Assembly: GCA_963704815.1 (NCBI GenBank)
Contig: CAVPHU010000001.1
Coordinates: 1-64,000, forward strand
DNA: 64,000 bases
Source of the DNA: DATKWD01 sp963704815
GTDB taxonomy: Bacteria; Actinomycetota; Acidimicrobiia; Acidimicrobiales; Salinilacustritrichaceae
Direction: 5' to 3'
Position numbers and translations under genes: made by a program. Under the pieces are notes generated by a model. It worked only from the letters and a program-made list of their open reading frames with translations. It ran no database searches and was not told the origin of the DNA. Below are positions 25,996 to 35,080 of this stretch, in pieces (position 1 is the stretch's first letter; every line of letters begins with the position of its first letter).

Positions 25996-26735
25996 GTGAG
26001 AGTCGGAATCCTCGGAGGGACCGGACCGGCAGGAAGCGGCCTGGCGGCGCGCCTCGCCTCGGTCGGCTACGACGTCATCGTCGGGTCACGTTCGAAGTAC
26101 CGGGCGATGGAGGTCCGTCGACGAGATCCTCGGCGAAGTGGGAAGGCCGCGAGCTGGCCACCCTCGACGCCGACCACGAGCTCGAGGGCCGGCCGACAAC
26201 CAGGGCTTGCGATCGCCGCAGGCGACAACGAGCACGCGGCCGACGGCGAGGTCGTCGTCATCGCCACGCCCTGGGACGGCGCCACCGAGACCGCCACGTC
26301 GGTCGCAGCGCAGCTCGACGGCAAGGTCGTCATCTCCATGGCCAACGCGCTCGACCCGGATCGGCAAGGAGTTCCAGCCACTGGTGCCGCCCCGCGGCTC
26401 GGTGGCGGCCAGCGTCCAGGCGGCGGTGCCCGGATCGCCGGGTCGCCGCCGCGTTCCACCACGTGCCCGGCCAAGGAGCTCGGCGACCTCGACCAGCCGA
26501 TCGAGATGCGACGTGCTGATCTGCTCCGACCATCCCGACGGCCACCGAGGCGACCGTCGGAGATCGTGTCGCCAAGATCCCGAACCTGCGCCCGCTCGAT
26601 GCCGGGCGGACTGTCGCAACGCCACGCCGATCGAGTCGTTCACCGCCGTGCTGCTCCAGCTCAACGTGCACTACAAGACCCGGGTGGCGGTCCGCTTCAC
26701 CGGCATCCCGACGAGCTCGGACCCCGACGACGACG
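25996..26735 (+). CDS. npdG: F420-dependent NADP oxidoreductase (many frameshifts)
   Basis: The N-terminus VGILGGTGPAGSGLAARLASVGY (dinucleotide fold) and SRSKYRAME match the F420H2:NADP+ oxidoreductase family, which moves hydride between F420 and NADP. Later parts (AAGDNEHAADGEVVVIATPWDGA; GKVVISMANALD; GKEFQPLVPPRGSVAASVQAA; AFHHVPAKELGD; LNVHYKTRVAVRFTGI) lie in all three frames, separated by about nine single-base changes, nearly all readable as insertions. The stop codon cannot be placed: after RFTGI no frame closes before the mshC start, so the given end is approximate. It implies that the host uses F420. Confidence 0.78.
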
Positions 26736-26764
26736 GGATCCCGACGTCGGGAGACGCCGCCGCG

Positions 26765-27888
26765 ATGCGGCTCTACGACACCGCCCGTCGCGACGGTCGT
26801 GCCGTTCGAGCCCGGCCCGATCGTCACCATGTACACGTGCGGCATCACGCCGTACGACTCGACCCACCTCGGCCACGCCGCGATCGTACCTGACCTACGA
26901 CGTGCTCCAGCGCCGCCTGCGCGACCGGGGCCACGAGACGCGGTGCGTGCGCAACGTCACCGACGTCGACGACGACATCCTGCGCAAGGCCCGCGAGCTC
27001 GGGCGTGCACTACCTCGATCTCGCCGCCGCCGAGATGGCCCGCTTCGACGCCGACATGGAGGCGCTCGGGGTCATCGCCTCGCTGCAGCGAGCCTCGGGC
27101 CACCTCGGCCATCGCCGACATCCGCGGGCTTCATCGGCATGGTGCTCGACCGGGGCCACGCCTACGAGGCCGGCGGCGCGGTCTACTTCGACGTCGGCAC
27201 GCTTCGATCGCTTCGGCCAGATCAGCCACTACGACCGCGACGAGATGCTCGTCCTGGCCGCCGAGCGCGGCGGCAACCCCGACGACCCCAACAAGCGCGA
27301 CCCGCTCGACTTCGTGCTGTGGCAGCCCTCGGCCGACGACGAGCCGTCCTGGGAGTCGCTGTGGGGCCCGGGTCGGCCGGGCTGGCACATCGAGTGCTCG
27401 GCGCTGGCCCTGCGCGAGCTGGGCACCACCATCGACCTGCACGGCGGCGGCAGCGACCTGATCTTCCCCCACCACGAGTGCGAGGCCGCGCAGTCCGAGG
27501 CCGCCACCGGCGAGCCGTTCGTGCGGCACTGGATGCACCAGGCCATGGTGCGGATGGACGGCGAGAAGATGTCGAAGTCGCTGGGCAACCTGGTGTTCGT
27601 CAGCGACCTGCTGCAAGGAGTACGACGCCCGGGCCATCCGCCTCGGCGTGCATCGTCGCACCACTACCGCGATCCATGGGAGTGGGACGACGCCATTGAT
27701 GCCCGACGCCGACGTTCGCCTCGAACGCTGGCTGGCCGCCGGCGACGGCGACGGCGCCCTCGACGACGTGCGCGCCGCGCTCGACGACGATCTCGACACG
27801 CCCGACAGCCGTGGCGGCCATCGACGCCGCCGCCGACGCCGGGCTCGGCGTGTCACGAGCCGCCGCCCTCCTCGGCGTCATGATCTGA
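26765..27888 (+). CDS. mshC: Mycothiol ligase MshC, cysteine:glucosaminyl-inositol ligase (many frameshifts)
   Basis: This cysteinyl-tRNA synthetase-like ligase joins cysteine to the amino sugar of GlcN-inositol in mycothiol synthesis. MshC traits distinguish it from CysS: RLYDTA at the start, TMYTCGITPYDSTHLGHA, no anticodon-binding tail and a length of about 370 residues. The zinc Cys (YTCG), WHIECSA, HHECE and KMSKS (GEKMSKSLGN) are kept. Frame changes occur at least eleven times, nearly all readable as one extra base (for example before VVPFEPG, YLTYDV, FDRFGQ and KEYDAR). Its length (3n+2) fits eleven insertions. Confidence 0.82.
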
Positions 27889-27957
27889 AACGGGTCTTGC
27901 GATGCGTTGCAGAACCGGCTGCCAGAAGATCCTCGACGTGGCACACTGAAGTCAGTC

Positions 27958-28773
27958 ATGGCAGATCGGCAGCACGGGAACCTCTATCCGGTCGCACGGG
28001 CGATCCTGGGCCCGGTCAGCAAGTTCGCGTGGCGGATTCACGTCAACGGGTTGGAGCACGTTCCCGATCACGGGCCGGCCATCATGGCGCCGAACCACGT
28101 GTCGTTCCTCGACTCACCGCTGCTCATGTTCTCGTTGCCGCGACGGATCACCTACGTCGGCAAGGCCGAGTACATGGACGACTGGAAGACGAAGTACCTC
28201 TTTCCGGCCGTCGGCATGATCCCCATCGACCGTGGGGGCGGCTCGGCCAGCCAGCGGGCACTCGACGCTGCGGCCGGCGTGTTGGAGCGAGGCGAACTGT
28301 TCGGGATCTTCCCCGAGGGCACCCGGAGCCGTGACGGCATCCTGCATCGCGGACACACCGGTCCCGCTCGCCTCGCCCTCCGCACCGGTGCCCCGATCGT
28401 TCCCGTCGGGTTGAAGGGCACCCGCGACATCCAACCGCCCGACGCGAAGCTGCCCAAGGTCTTCCAGCCGTGCGAGGTCAACATCGGCAAGCCGATCGAC
28501 GTCAGCCGCTATGCCGACCGAGCCGACGACCACCTGGTGCTCCGTCAGATCATCGACGAGGTGATGTACGAGATCCGCTCACTGTCGGGTCAGGACTACA
28601 TCGACGAGTACGCGACGAAGAAGCCCGAGACCTTCCGCGGCGAAGAGGACACCAAGGTGGTCACCGTCGAGGAGGCCACGTCGTCCAATGGCCACGGCGC
28701 GCATGGCGACGACGGCGCGTCAACCGATCCGCCCCGGCGAAGCTCGGCCGACGCGCTCGCCAAGTGGGGCTGA
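27958..28773 (+). CDS. plsC: 1-acyl-sn-glycerol-3-phosphate acyltransferase
   Basis: A 271-residue membrane-associated acyltransferase with the four PlsC blocks: NHVSFLD (HX4D catalytic, about residue 45), GKAEYM, FPEGTRSRDG and IVPVGLKGT. It makes phosphatidic acid from lysophosphatidic acid. The C-terminal ~45 residues (TKVVTVEEATSSNG and following) are a charged, low-complexity tail not needed by the family. ATG at 27958 is chosen as the first start after mshC that gives a normal N-terminus. This gene is intact, which sharply ends the error-rich patch before it. Confidence 0.92.
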   Translation: MADRQHGNLYPVARAILGPVSKFAWRIHVNGLEHVPDHGPAIMAPNHVSFLDSPLLMFSLPRRITYVGKAEYMDDWKTKYLFPAVGMIPIDRGGGSASQRALDAAAGVLERGELFGIFPEGTRSRDGILHRGHTGPARLALRTGAPIVPVGLKGTRDIQPPDAKLPKVFQPCEVNIGKPIDVSRYADRADDHLVLRQIIDEVMYEIRSLSGQDYIDEYATKKPETFRGEEDTKVVTVEEATSSNGHGAHGDDGASTDPPRRSSADALAKWG

Positions 28774-28774
28774 C

Positions 28775-29236
28775 TCAGCGCTCGAGATAGACCGTGTGGC
28801 CGTCGTCGGCGGCGGCGATCGCAGCGAGCATGCGGCGGACCATGACGGCCGGCAGGTAGGCGCCGAGGTCATCCGGCGCGACGAACGCGGCGGCGGCCAG
28901 CTCCTCGGCCGGAAGGTCGAACTCCTGGGCCGACCTCGTGGTGATCCCGCCGTCGAACACGAAGTTGACGCCGTCGCCCGGGATCCGAGAGCCGTCTGAA
29001 TAGTGCACGCAGAGGAGGGCGCCGAGGTCGACGGCCTGTCCGAGCTCCTCGACCAGCTCGCGGTGGGCTGCTTCTCGCGGCGACTCGCCGACCTCGACCA
29101 GCCCGCCCGGAATCTCCCACATCTCCTTGTAGGTCGGTTTCACCACCAGCACCAGCCCGTCGGGGTCGCGGATGAGCGCGCCCGAGCCGATGCGCTTCAT
29201 CGGGAACGTGAGCGGGTCGACCGGAGGAGTGGCCAC
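28775..29236 (-). CDS. Nudix hydrolase
   Basis: A 153-residue protein with a full Nudix box (GGLVEVGESPREAAHRELVEELGQ, about 44-67), preceded by the PTYKEMWEIP strand. It hydrolyses a nucleoside diphosphate linked to another group; the substrate is not predictable. It is convergent with plsC (stops two bases apart) and divergent from the GNAT gene. Confidence 0.9.
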   Translation of the reverse strand: MATPPVDPLTFPMKRIGSGALIRDPDGLVLVVKPTYKEMWEIPGGLVEVGESPREAAHRELVEELGQAVDLGALLCVHYSDGSRIPGDGVNFVFDGGITTRSAQEFDLPAEELAAAAFVAPDDLGAYLPAVMVRRMLAAIAAADDGHTVYLER

Positions 29237-29327
29237 GGGCGCAGTGTGTCAGGCACGGGGCGAGATGGCAGCCGAGGCCCGCCGAACCGTGACGGACTCG
29301 ACTCGGGATGCCTGCGAGGCTGTCGGG

Positions 29328-30317
29328 GTGACCGCCGAGAACGGGACCGCGTGGGCTGTCACCGACGGCGTGGTCTCGATCCGATCGCCGGAACCAGGTG
29401 ATGCCGCCGTGCTCATCGCGGGTCGCGATGAGCAGTTCGCACGTTGGCTCGGCGCCGGTTCACCCGAGCCGGCGCCGCTCGCCTGCATCGAACGCGGCGG
29501 CGAGGTGATCGGCTGGGTCGACGTCGACACCGACCGCGACTGGCTCGACGACGGCGAGGTCAACGTCGGCTACCACCTGTTCTCGTCCGAGACCGGACAG
29601 GGGCACACGACCCGAGCGGTGATGCTCCTGCTCCATCACCTCGCGGTCCGTACCGATCACCGGACCGCGACCGTCCTGGTCGACCCGGCCAACGCCCGGT
29701 CGCTGGCGCTGGCGGGTCGATGTGGATTCGAGCGACGGGGACTCGTCCGCGACCAGATGCTCATGGTCCGGTCGGTTCCGCCGCTGAGGTACACCGACGG
29801 AGGCCGGGTGCTCAGGCCGCTGTCGGTGGGCGATCTCTCCCGCCACGTCGACGGTGTGGACGACGAGCAGATCGAGTCGCTGTGGGCGCCCGGCGACGGT
29901 GAGTCGTGGCGGGCCATGACGGCGACCGAGCAGCGTGACCATCAGCGACGGTTCCTCGGGGCCACCGCTGCGGCTTTCGGGCGGGGCCCGAAGTGGGCGT
30001 TCGCCCTCGACACCCCCGACGCGCCGTACGTCGCGTTCGTCGAGGCCGACCTCGCGAACGACAACTGCCCGGCGGGCGATGCGAACATCTCGTACGCCTG
30101 CCACCCCGACCACCGGGGGAGAGGGCATGCTCGAGCCGGAGTCGAGCTGGTGTGCGATTTCCTGGGCGACCACACGGCGACCCGCCGCGCGCACCTGCTC
30201 GTCGATCCGCACAACGCAGCATCACTCGGTGTTGCCGAGGGGGTCGGTGCGACCGAGATGGGGTCGATCGTCGACCGTCATGGTCGAATGCTGGTCAGAC
30301 ACGTCCTCGACCTCTGA
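29328..30317 (+). CDS. Two-domain GNAT acetyltransferase
   Basis: About 329 residues with two GNAT folds. The first (about 1-155) resembles RimJ/RimL-type N-acetyltransferases (GYHLFSSETGQGHTTRAV, the acetyl-CoA loop Q/GxxG; LVDPANARSLALAGRCGF). The second (about 160-329) repeats the pattern (SYACHPDHRGRGHARAGVEL; LVDPHNAASLGVAEGVGA). The GTG at 29328 is my choice; an ATG at 29264 would extend it by 21 residues. Such double-GNAT proteins can acetylate antibiotics or mycothiol intermediates, but the acceptor is unknown. Confidence 0.82.
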   Translation: MTAENGTAWAVTDGVVSIRSPEPGDAAVLIAGRDEQFARWLGAGSPEPAPLACIERGGEVIGWVDVDTDRDWLDDGEVNVGYHLFSSETGQGHTTRAVMLLLHHLAVRTDHRTATVLVDPANARSLALAGRCGFERRGLVRDQMLMVRSVPPLRYTDGGRVLRPLSVGDLSRHVDGVDDEQIESLWAPGDGESWRAMTATEQRDHQRRFLGATAAAFGRGPKWAFALDTPDAPYVAFVEADLANDNCPAGDANISYACHPDHRGRGHARAGVELVCDFLGDHTATRRAHLLVDPHNAASLGVAEGVGATEMGSIVDRHGRMLVRHVLDL

Positions 30318-30335
30318 CCGCCTAGCGTCGCCATC

Positions 30336-30965
30336 GTGGAGGAACGCACGCGGAGGCTGTGGCAGAAGCAGGACCAGCACGAAGGCGACCGCTGGCGCCT
30401 GTTCACCGCCGTGGGCGAGGCGGTGGAGGCCGAGCGGGTCCTGTACCCCGGTTCGTATGTCGACGTGGCGCCGTCGTTCGTGTTCGGCGACGTGACCTAC
30501 GTCGACTCGGACAAGCGAGCCGCGAAGTTCTTCGCCGACGAGCCGGGTGTGGCCGAGATCATCGAGGAGCACCCACCGGTGCCCAGGGGCTCGAAGTTCC
30601 GATTCATCCACTCGGACTACACGGCCGACCTCGGCTTGGCGGACGAGTCCTTCGACCTGCTCGTGTCGCTGTACGCCGGGTTCATCAGCGAGGCGTGCAC
30701 CCGCCATCTCCGCGTCGGCGGCAACCTGCTGGTGAACCCGAGCCACGGCGACGCCGCCATGGCCTCCATCGACGATCGCTACGAGCTCAGCGGTGCCGTG
30801 ATCTCGCAATCGGGCGACTACCGGGTCCGCACCGTCGACCTCGACGGCTACCTGATCCCGAAGAAGCCGGACATCGAGGTCACGCCCGAACTGCTGCACG
30901 AGCGCAACCTGGGCATCGCCTACACGAAGTCGGCGTTCGCCTACCTCTTCACCAGGTTGAGGTGA
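30336..30965 (+). CDS. Hypothetical protein, possible SAM-dependent methyltransferase fold
   Basis: A 209-residue protein from GTG. VDVAPSFVFGDVTYVDSDKRAAKFF looks like the beginning of a Rossmann methyltransferase (strand, acidic residue ending strand 2), and DLGLADESFDLLVSLYAGFISEACTRHLRVGGNLLVN matches the motif IV-VI layout (ESFDLLVS, then RHLRVGG). The glycine-rich motif I is poorly formed (ERVLYPGSYVDV). It lies 18 bases after the GNAT gene and is probably co-transcribed. The function is not known. Confidence 0.6.
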   Translation: MEERTRRLWQKQDQHEGDRWRLFTAVGEAVEAERVLYPGSYVDVAPSFVFGDVTYVDSDKRAAKFFADEPGVAEIIEEHPPVPRGSKFRFIHSDYTADLGLADESFDLLVSLYAGFISEACTRHLRVGGNLLVNPSHGDAAMASIDDRYELSGAVISQSGDYRVRTVDLDGYLIPKKPDIEVTPELLHERNLGIAYTKSAFAYLFTRLR

Positions 30966-30972
30966 GCGTCGC

Positions 30973-31401
30973 TCAGGACCAGGCGGACTGGAGTCCTTCG
31001 GCCGAGGCCGCTGCCGACAGTGCGGCGTCGAAGCACCCGAACTCCGATCCGCCGAGGGTCTCATCGACGACCAGCGCTGCGGCCAACTGCACGGCGTCGT
31101 AGGCGCGCAGGGGGTGGATGGCCACCAGGGCCATGGCTCGGTCGAGCACGGGGCCGTCGACGGTGGTCACGATGAGTTCGCTGTGTGCGCCGCGGTGGTC
31201 GCGGGCGAACTGAGAGGAGAGCAGACGAGCGTCCTCTGCGCTCAGCTCGGCCATTCGATGCTTGCGCCACAACGCCGCCGGCACCTCGACTCGCGCGAGC
31301 GAGCACATCACGACCGGATCGGTGACACGCCGGACGAGATCGGCACCATCCTCGTCGGCATACCGCTTGACCAGGGCCGATGAGTCGAGAAAGGCCGTCA
31401 C
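30973..31401 (-). CDS. PIN-domain toxin (VapC-like)
   Basis: A 142-residue PIN domain with the acidic triad in expected places: Asp5 (AFLDSSALVKRYADE), Glu in SLARVEVPAAL (about 42), Asp in LRAYDAVQLAAALVV (about 103) and FGCFDAAL (about 125). PIN toxins cleave RNA with Mg2+. The GTG start overlaps the antitoxin stop (GTGA), the classical VapBC coupling. Confidence 0.88.
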   Translation of the reverse strand: MTAFLDSSALVKRYADEDGADLVRRVTDPVVMCSLARVEVPAALWRKHRMAELSAEDARLLSSQFARDHRGAHSELIVTTVDGPVLDRAMALVAIHPLRAYDAVQLAAALVVDETLGGSEFGCFDAALSAAASAEGLQSAWS

Positions 31402-31691
31402 CGGCCCTCGGCCACCAGCTTGGCGAGCTCGGTGCCCCGCCCGGCACGCACACGCGCGGCCTCGACCGACTCGGCGGGAGGTGCGTCGACGGTCGCCGAG
31501 TCTTCGGCGAGGAGTCCGGCCAATCGCAGGCGCTCGCGGACCTGCGTCGCCGGTTCGGTCGAGAACATCGGATCGGTGGCGGTCTGCAGCACGCGGGTGA
31601 CGTACTCGTTCATCGACAACCCGTGGTGGGCTGCCTGGAGGCGCACTCGGGCCACCAGCCCGTCGGTTGTTCGCCAGGTCACCTGGGCCAT
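31398..31691 (-). CDS. VapB-like antitoxin, ribbon-helix-helix type
   Basis: A 97-residue protein whose N-terminus (VTWRTTDGLVARVRLQAAHHG then LSMNEYVTRVLQTATD) fits an Arc/FitA-like ribbon-helix-helix, followed by a disordered C-terminal part that would wrap the toxin. I chose the ATG at 31691; two earlier in-frame ATGs up to 31712 are possible. It probably neutralises the adjacent PIN protein and represses their promoter. The thrS gene starts 88 bases away in the opposite direction. Confidence 0.8.
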   Translation of the reverse strand: MAQVTWRTTDGLVARVRLQAAHHGLSMNEYVTRVLQTATDPMFSTEPATQVRERLRLAGLLAEDSATVDAPPAESVEAARVRAGRGTELAKLVAEGR

Positions 31692-31778
31692 GTGCAGGCA
31701 TGCATGCATCACCGGAAGCGCGCCGATGTGACCAATGCACTCGGTGGGTGACGGCCGACGTCAGTAGCCTCGCCTGCC

Positions 31779-33786
31779 ATGTCCGAGATCACGGTTGCCC
31801 TGCCCGACGGTTCGACACGTCAGGTCGAAACGGGCACCACTGCGGGCGATCTGGCGGCCGAGATCGGACGGGGACTGCGCCAAGGCGGCCGTGATCGCCG
31901 AGGTCAACGGCGTCGAGCGAGACCTGAGTGCCGAACTGGCCGAGGGCGACGTGGTGTCGATCGTCACCAAGGACTCCGATCGGGGGCTGTTCACCATCCG
32001 GCACTCGACGGCGCACGTGCTCGCCCAGGCCGTGCTCGACCTGTTCGAGGGCTCGACGTTCGGCATCGGGCCGCCGATCGAGGACGGCTTCTACTACGAC
32101 TTCGCGCTGGCCGACGGAGGCACGTTCACCCCCGAGGACCTCGACCGCATCGAGGCCCGGATGCGCGAGATCATCAAGCAGGAACAGGACTTCGTCCGCG
32201 ACGACATCGCCAACGATCGGGCTCGGGAGATCTTCGCCGAGCATCCCTTGAAGCTCGAGATCATCGACGGTGAGGCCGAGGACCCGACCTCGGTCTCCGA
32301 GCCCGGGTTCGCCCGCACCTACGAGAACCCGCCGAAGTCGCCTCCGCCCCGAAGCCCGTTCGCCGGCTACGACGGCTTCATCGACCTTTGCCGCGGGCCC
32401 CACGTCGAACACACGGGGCGGCACCTCGGTCACTTCAAACTGACTCGGGTCGCCGGGGCCTATTGGCGTGGCGACGAGAAGCGCCAGCAGCTCCAACGCA
32501 TCTACGGCACGGCCTGGGACACCAAGCAGGCACTGGCCGACCATCTCGAACGGCTCGAGGAGGCCGCCAAGCGCGATCACCGCAAGCTCGGCGCCGAGCT
32601 CGACCTGTTCAGCTTCCCCGACGAGATCGGTTCGGGCCTGGCTGTCTTCCACCCGAAGGGCGGCATCATCCGCCGGATCATGGAGGACTACAGCCGCAAG
32701 CGCCACGAGGAGGCGGGCTACGAGTTCGTCTACTCGCCGCACATCACCAAGGCCGGGCTGTTCGAGACGAGCGGGCACCTCCAATGGTTCGCCGACGGCA
32801 TGTTCCCCCCGATGCACTTCGACGACGAGGGTGGGCCGGAGGGGCAGGACTACTACCTCAAGCCGATGAACTGCCCGTTCCACTGCCTGATCTTCCGCGA
32901 CCGAACGCGCAGCTACCGCGAGCTGCCGTTGCGGATGTTCGAGTTCGGCAGCGTCTACCGCTACGAGAAGTCGGGCGTCATCCACGGGCTCACCCGGGTC
33001 CGCGGTCTCACGATGGACGACGCCCACATCTTCTGCACCAAGGAGCAGATGCAGGCCGAGTTGGGCTCGCTGCTCGACTTCGTGCTCGGGCTCCTGGCCG
33101 ACTACGGCCTCTCGGACTTCTACCTCGAGCTCTCGACCCGGCCGCCCGAGAAGGCCATCGGCACCGACGAGGAGTGGGAGGAGGCCACCGAAGCGCTCCG
33201 CGAGGCCGCCGGCACGAAGGACCTCGAACTCGTTCTCGACGAGGGCGGCGGCGCGTTCTACGGGCCGAAGATCTCGGTGCAAGCTCGAGATGCCATCGGC
33301 AGAACGTGGCAGATGTCGACGATCCAGGTCGACTTCCAGCTCCCGCAGCGGTTCGAGCTCGAGTACATCGGCGCCGACAACGAGCGCCACCAACCGATTG
33401 CCATCCACCGCGCCTTGTTCGGCTCGATCGAACGGTTCTTCGGTGTGCTGACCGAGCACTACGCCGGCGCCTTTCCGGCCTGGCTCGCTCCGGTCCAGGT
33501 GAGGGTGCTCGGCGTCCGCGACGACCACGACGCCTACGCCCTGCGCATCGTCGACCGCCTGAAGGCCGAAGGGTTCCGTGCCGACTTCGTCGATGCGGGC
33601 GAGAAGCTCGGCTCACGCATCCGCAAGGCCAAGCTCGAGAAGATCCCGCACATCCTCGTGGTCGGCGACGACGACGTCGATCACGGCACCGTCGGCGACA
33701 ACCCGAGGGGCGGCGAGGTCGAACGGGGAGTGAGCGTCGACGACTTCATCGATCACCTCTCCGGTGAGGTCGACGCACACGTCTGA
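31779..33786 (+). CDS. thrS: Threonyl-tRNA synthetase (one frameshift)
   Basis: A ~668-residue class II synthetase with TGS domain (VALPDGSTRQVETGTTAGDL), second additional domain (IRHSTAHVLAQAVLDL; LCRGPHVEHTGRH), catalytic core with zinc ligands in MNCPFHC, HGLTRVRG and IAIHRALFGSIERF, and C-terminal anticodon-binding domain (WLAPVQVRVLGV to ILVVGDDDVD). In the TGS domain near 31886 the frame changes (EIGRGL to AKAAVIAEVNGV); CTGCGCCAAGG has one base too many, and the gene length is 3n+1. Being an essential gene, this is most likely a sequence error. Confidence 0.93.
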
Positions 33787-34331
33787 TGGTCGATCCGACC
33801 CCGCCACGGCGTGCGATGGAGCGGCTGTGGGCCGGTTGGCGCCTCGCGTACGTCGAAGGTCGCGAGGGCAACGAGGCGCCAGGAGCGAGGGCTCGCTGTT
33901 CGAGCGACTGCTCGCCCTCGACGACGGTGACGAGCGGGCGTTCGTCGTCCACCGCGGATCCACCTGCAGCGCGCTGCTGAACGCCTACCCCTACGGGACC
34001 GGTCACCTCATGGTCGTTCCGAACCGGGCCGTGGCCGATCTCGGCGATCTGTCCGCCGAGGAAGCGACCGAGCTGTGGGCCACGGTGCACCAGGCCGTCG
34101 CCGCGGTTCGCGTCGCCTATTCACCTCACGGCGTGAACGTGGGCCTCAATCTCGGTCGAGCAGCAGGGGCGGGTGTGCCCGAACATCTCCACGTCCACGT
34201 GCTGCCCACGCTGGGAGGCCGACACCAACTTCATGACCGCGATCGCCGAATCCCGGGTGTTGCCCGAGTCGCTCGACACCACGTGGCAGAAGGTCCGCGA
34301 CGCGTGGCCGGAGTCCGACACCGGCGGTTGA
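33786..34331 (+). CDS. HIT-family hydrolase (two compensating frameshifts)
   Basis: About 181 residues of the actinobacterial HIT protein regularly found between thrS and pgsA, related to AP4A phosphorylase or histidine-triad nucleotide hydrolases. The triad HLHVHV lies in AGAGVPEHLHVHVLP. The N-terminus (RLWAGWRLAYVEG), the middle (SLFERLLALDDGDERAFVVHRG) and the end (NFMTAIAESRVLPESLDTTW) are in different frames; breaks fall near 33880 and 34215 and cancel, since the total length is a multiple of three. It overlaps thrS by one base (TGATG). Confidence 0.85.
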
Positions 34332-34536
34332 GAGTGCCGGAATTCCTCGGATCAGGCGAGGCTGTCAAAACGTCTCGTTGATGCCGCTGAGTTCCCTTCC
34401 AGCGACGCGCCGAAGACTGCCATGCTGGGCACGCTCGGCTAGGACGACGTGGTCGTGGTGTTCGAGCCCGTCGAGGTTGCAGACGACGCGTGACGCTTGG
34501 GGCGGGTCGGCCCCACCCCGGTATCGTCGAGTTCGC

Positions 34537-35046
34537 ATGACCGACCCGTCCGAAGAGCCGCTCGACGACGTCACCGACGAACTCCCCGACGATCTGCAGG
34601 CGGCCGGCTACGTCGGGGCGTACGTCTTCCCCAACAACAACCAGCGGCGGATCCCGGGCTACCTCTACCTCGCCATCGGGGCCGGGTGCCTGGTGCTCTA
34701 CTTCACCCGTGGCGCTGGGGCCGTCTTCGTGAACCAGGGCTTCCTCGCCGCCGGCATCGGGCTGGTGCTGTTCGGGCTCTACCATCTCCGAGCCGGCTGG
34801 AACCTCGACGTCGACGAACAGGATGCGCTGGTCGTGGCCAGCCGCGAGGTCGGCTTCGCCATCGGCCACGCATCGGCTCAGCTCGGCTGGCGGGGCATCT
34901 GGAGTCGCCCGACGTGGCGCATCCTCGCCTACTCGGCCGACGAGCCCCCCGACCAGCGGGCCTTCGTCATGGTCGACGGCGTGAACGCCGAGGTCATCGG
35001 CACCATCGTCGAGGACAACCCCGAGGATTGGTCCGAGTACGAATAG
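34537..35046 (+). CDS. Small membrane protein, two transmembrane segments
   Basis: A 169-residue protein: acidic N-terminus (SEEPLDDVTDELPDDL), two membrane helices (GYLYLAIGAGCLVLYF; GFLAAGIGLVLFGLYHL) and a C-terminal soluble domain (DEQDALVVASREVGFAIGHASAQLGWRG to GTIVEDNPEDW). No family name recognised; it reads as a well-conserved-type protein, not a shadow frame. It may belong to the core HIT-pgsA neighbourhood instead of the insert. Confidence 0.72.
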   Translation: MTDPSEEPLDDVTDELPDDLQAAGYVGAYVFPNNNQRRIPGYLYLAIGAGCLVLYFTRGAGAVFVNQGFLAAGIGLVLFGLYHLRAGWNLDVDEQDALVVASREVGFAIGHASAQLGWRGIWSRPTWRILAYSADEPPDQRAFVMVDGVNAEVIGTIVEDNPEDWSEYE

Positions 35047-35080
35047 GGCGAAACCGCAGCTCAGCGCACTATCGGCCGAA

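Noticed and set aside
31870..31900. Programmed frameshift in thrS
   Set aside because: No slippery heptamer or downstream structure is evident, and similar breaks occur in many unrelated genes of this window.
31789..33528. 579-codon open frame on the minus strand opposite thrS
   Set aside because: It is fully antisense to an essential gene with clear motifs, and its composition is that of a codon-bias shadow.
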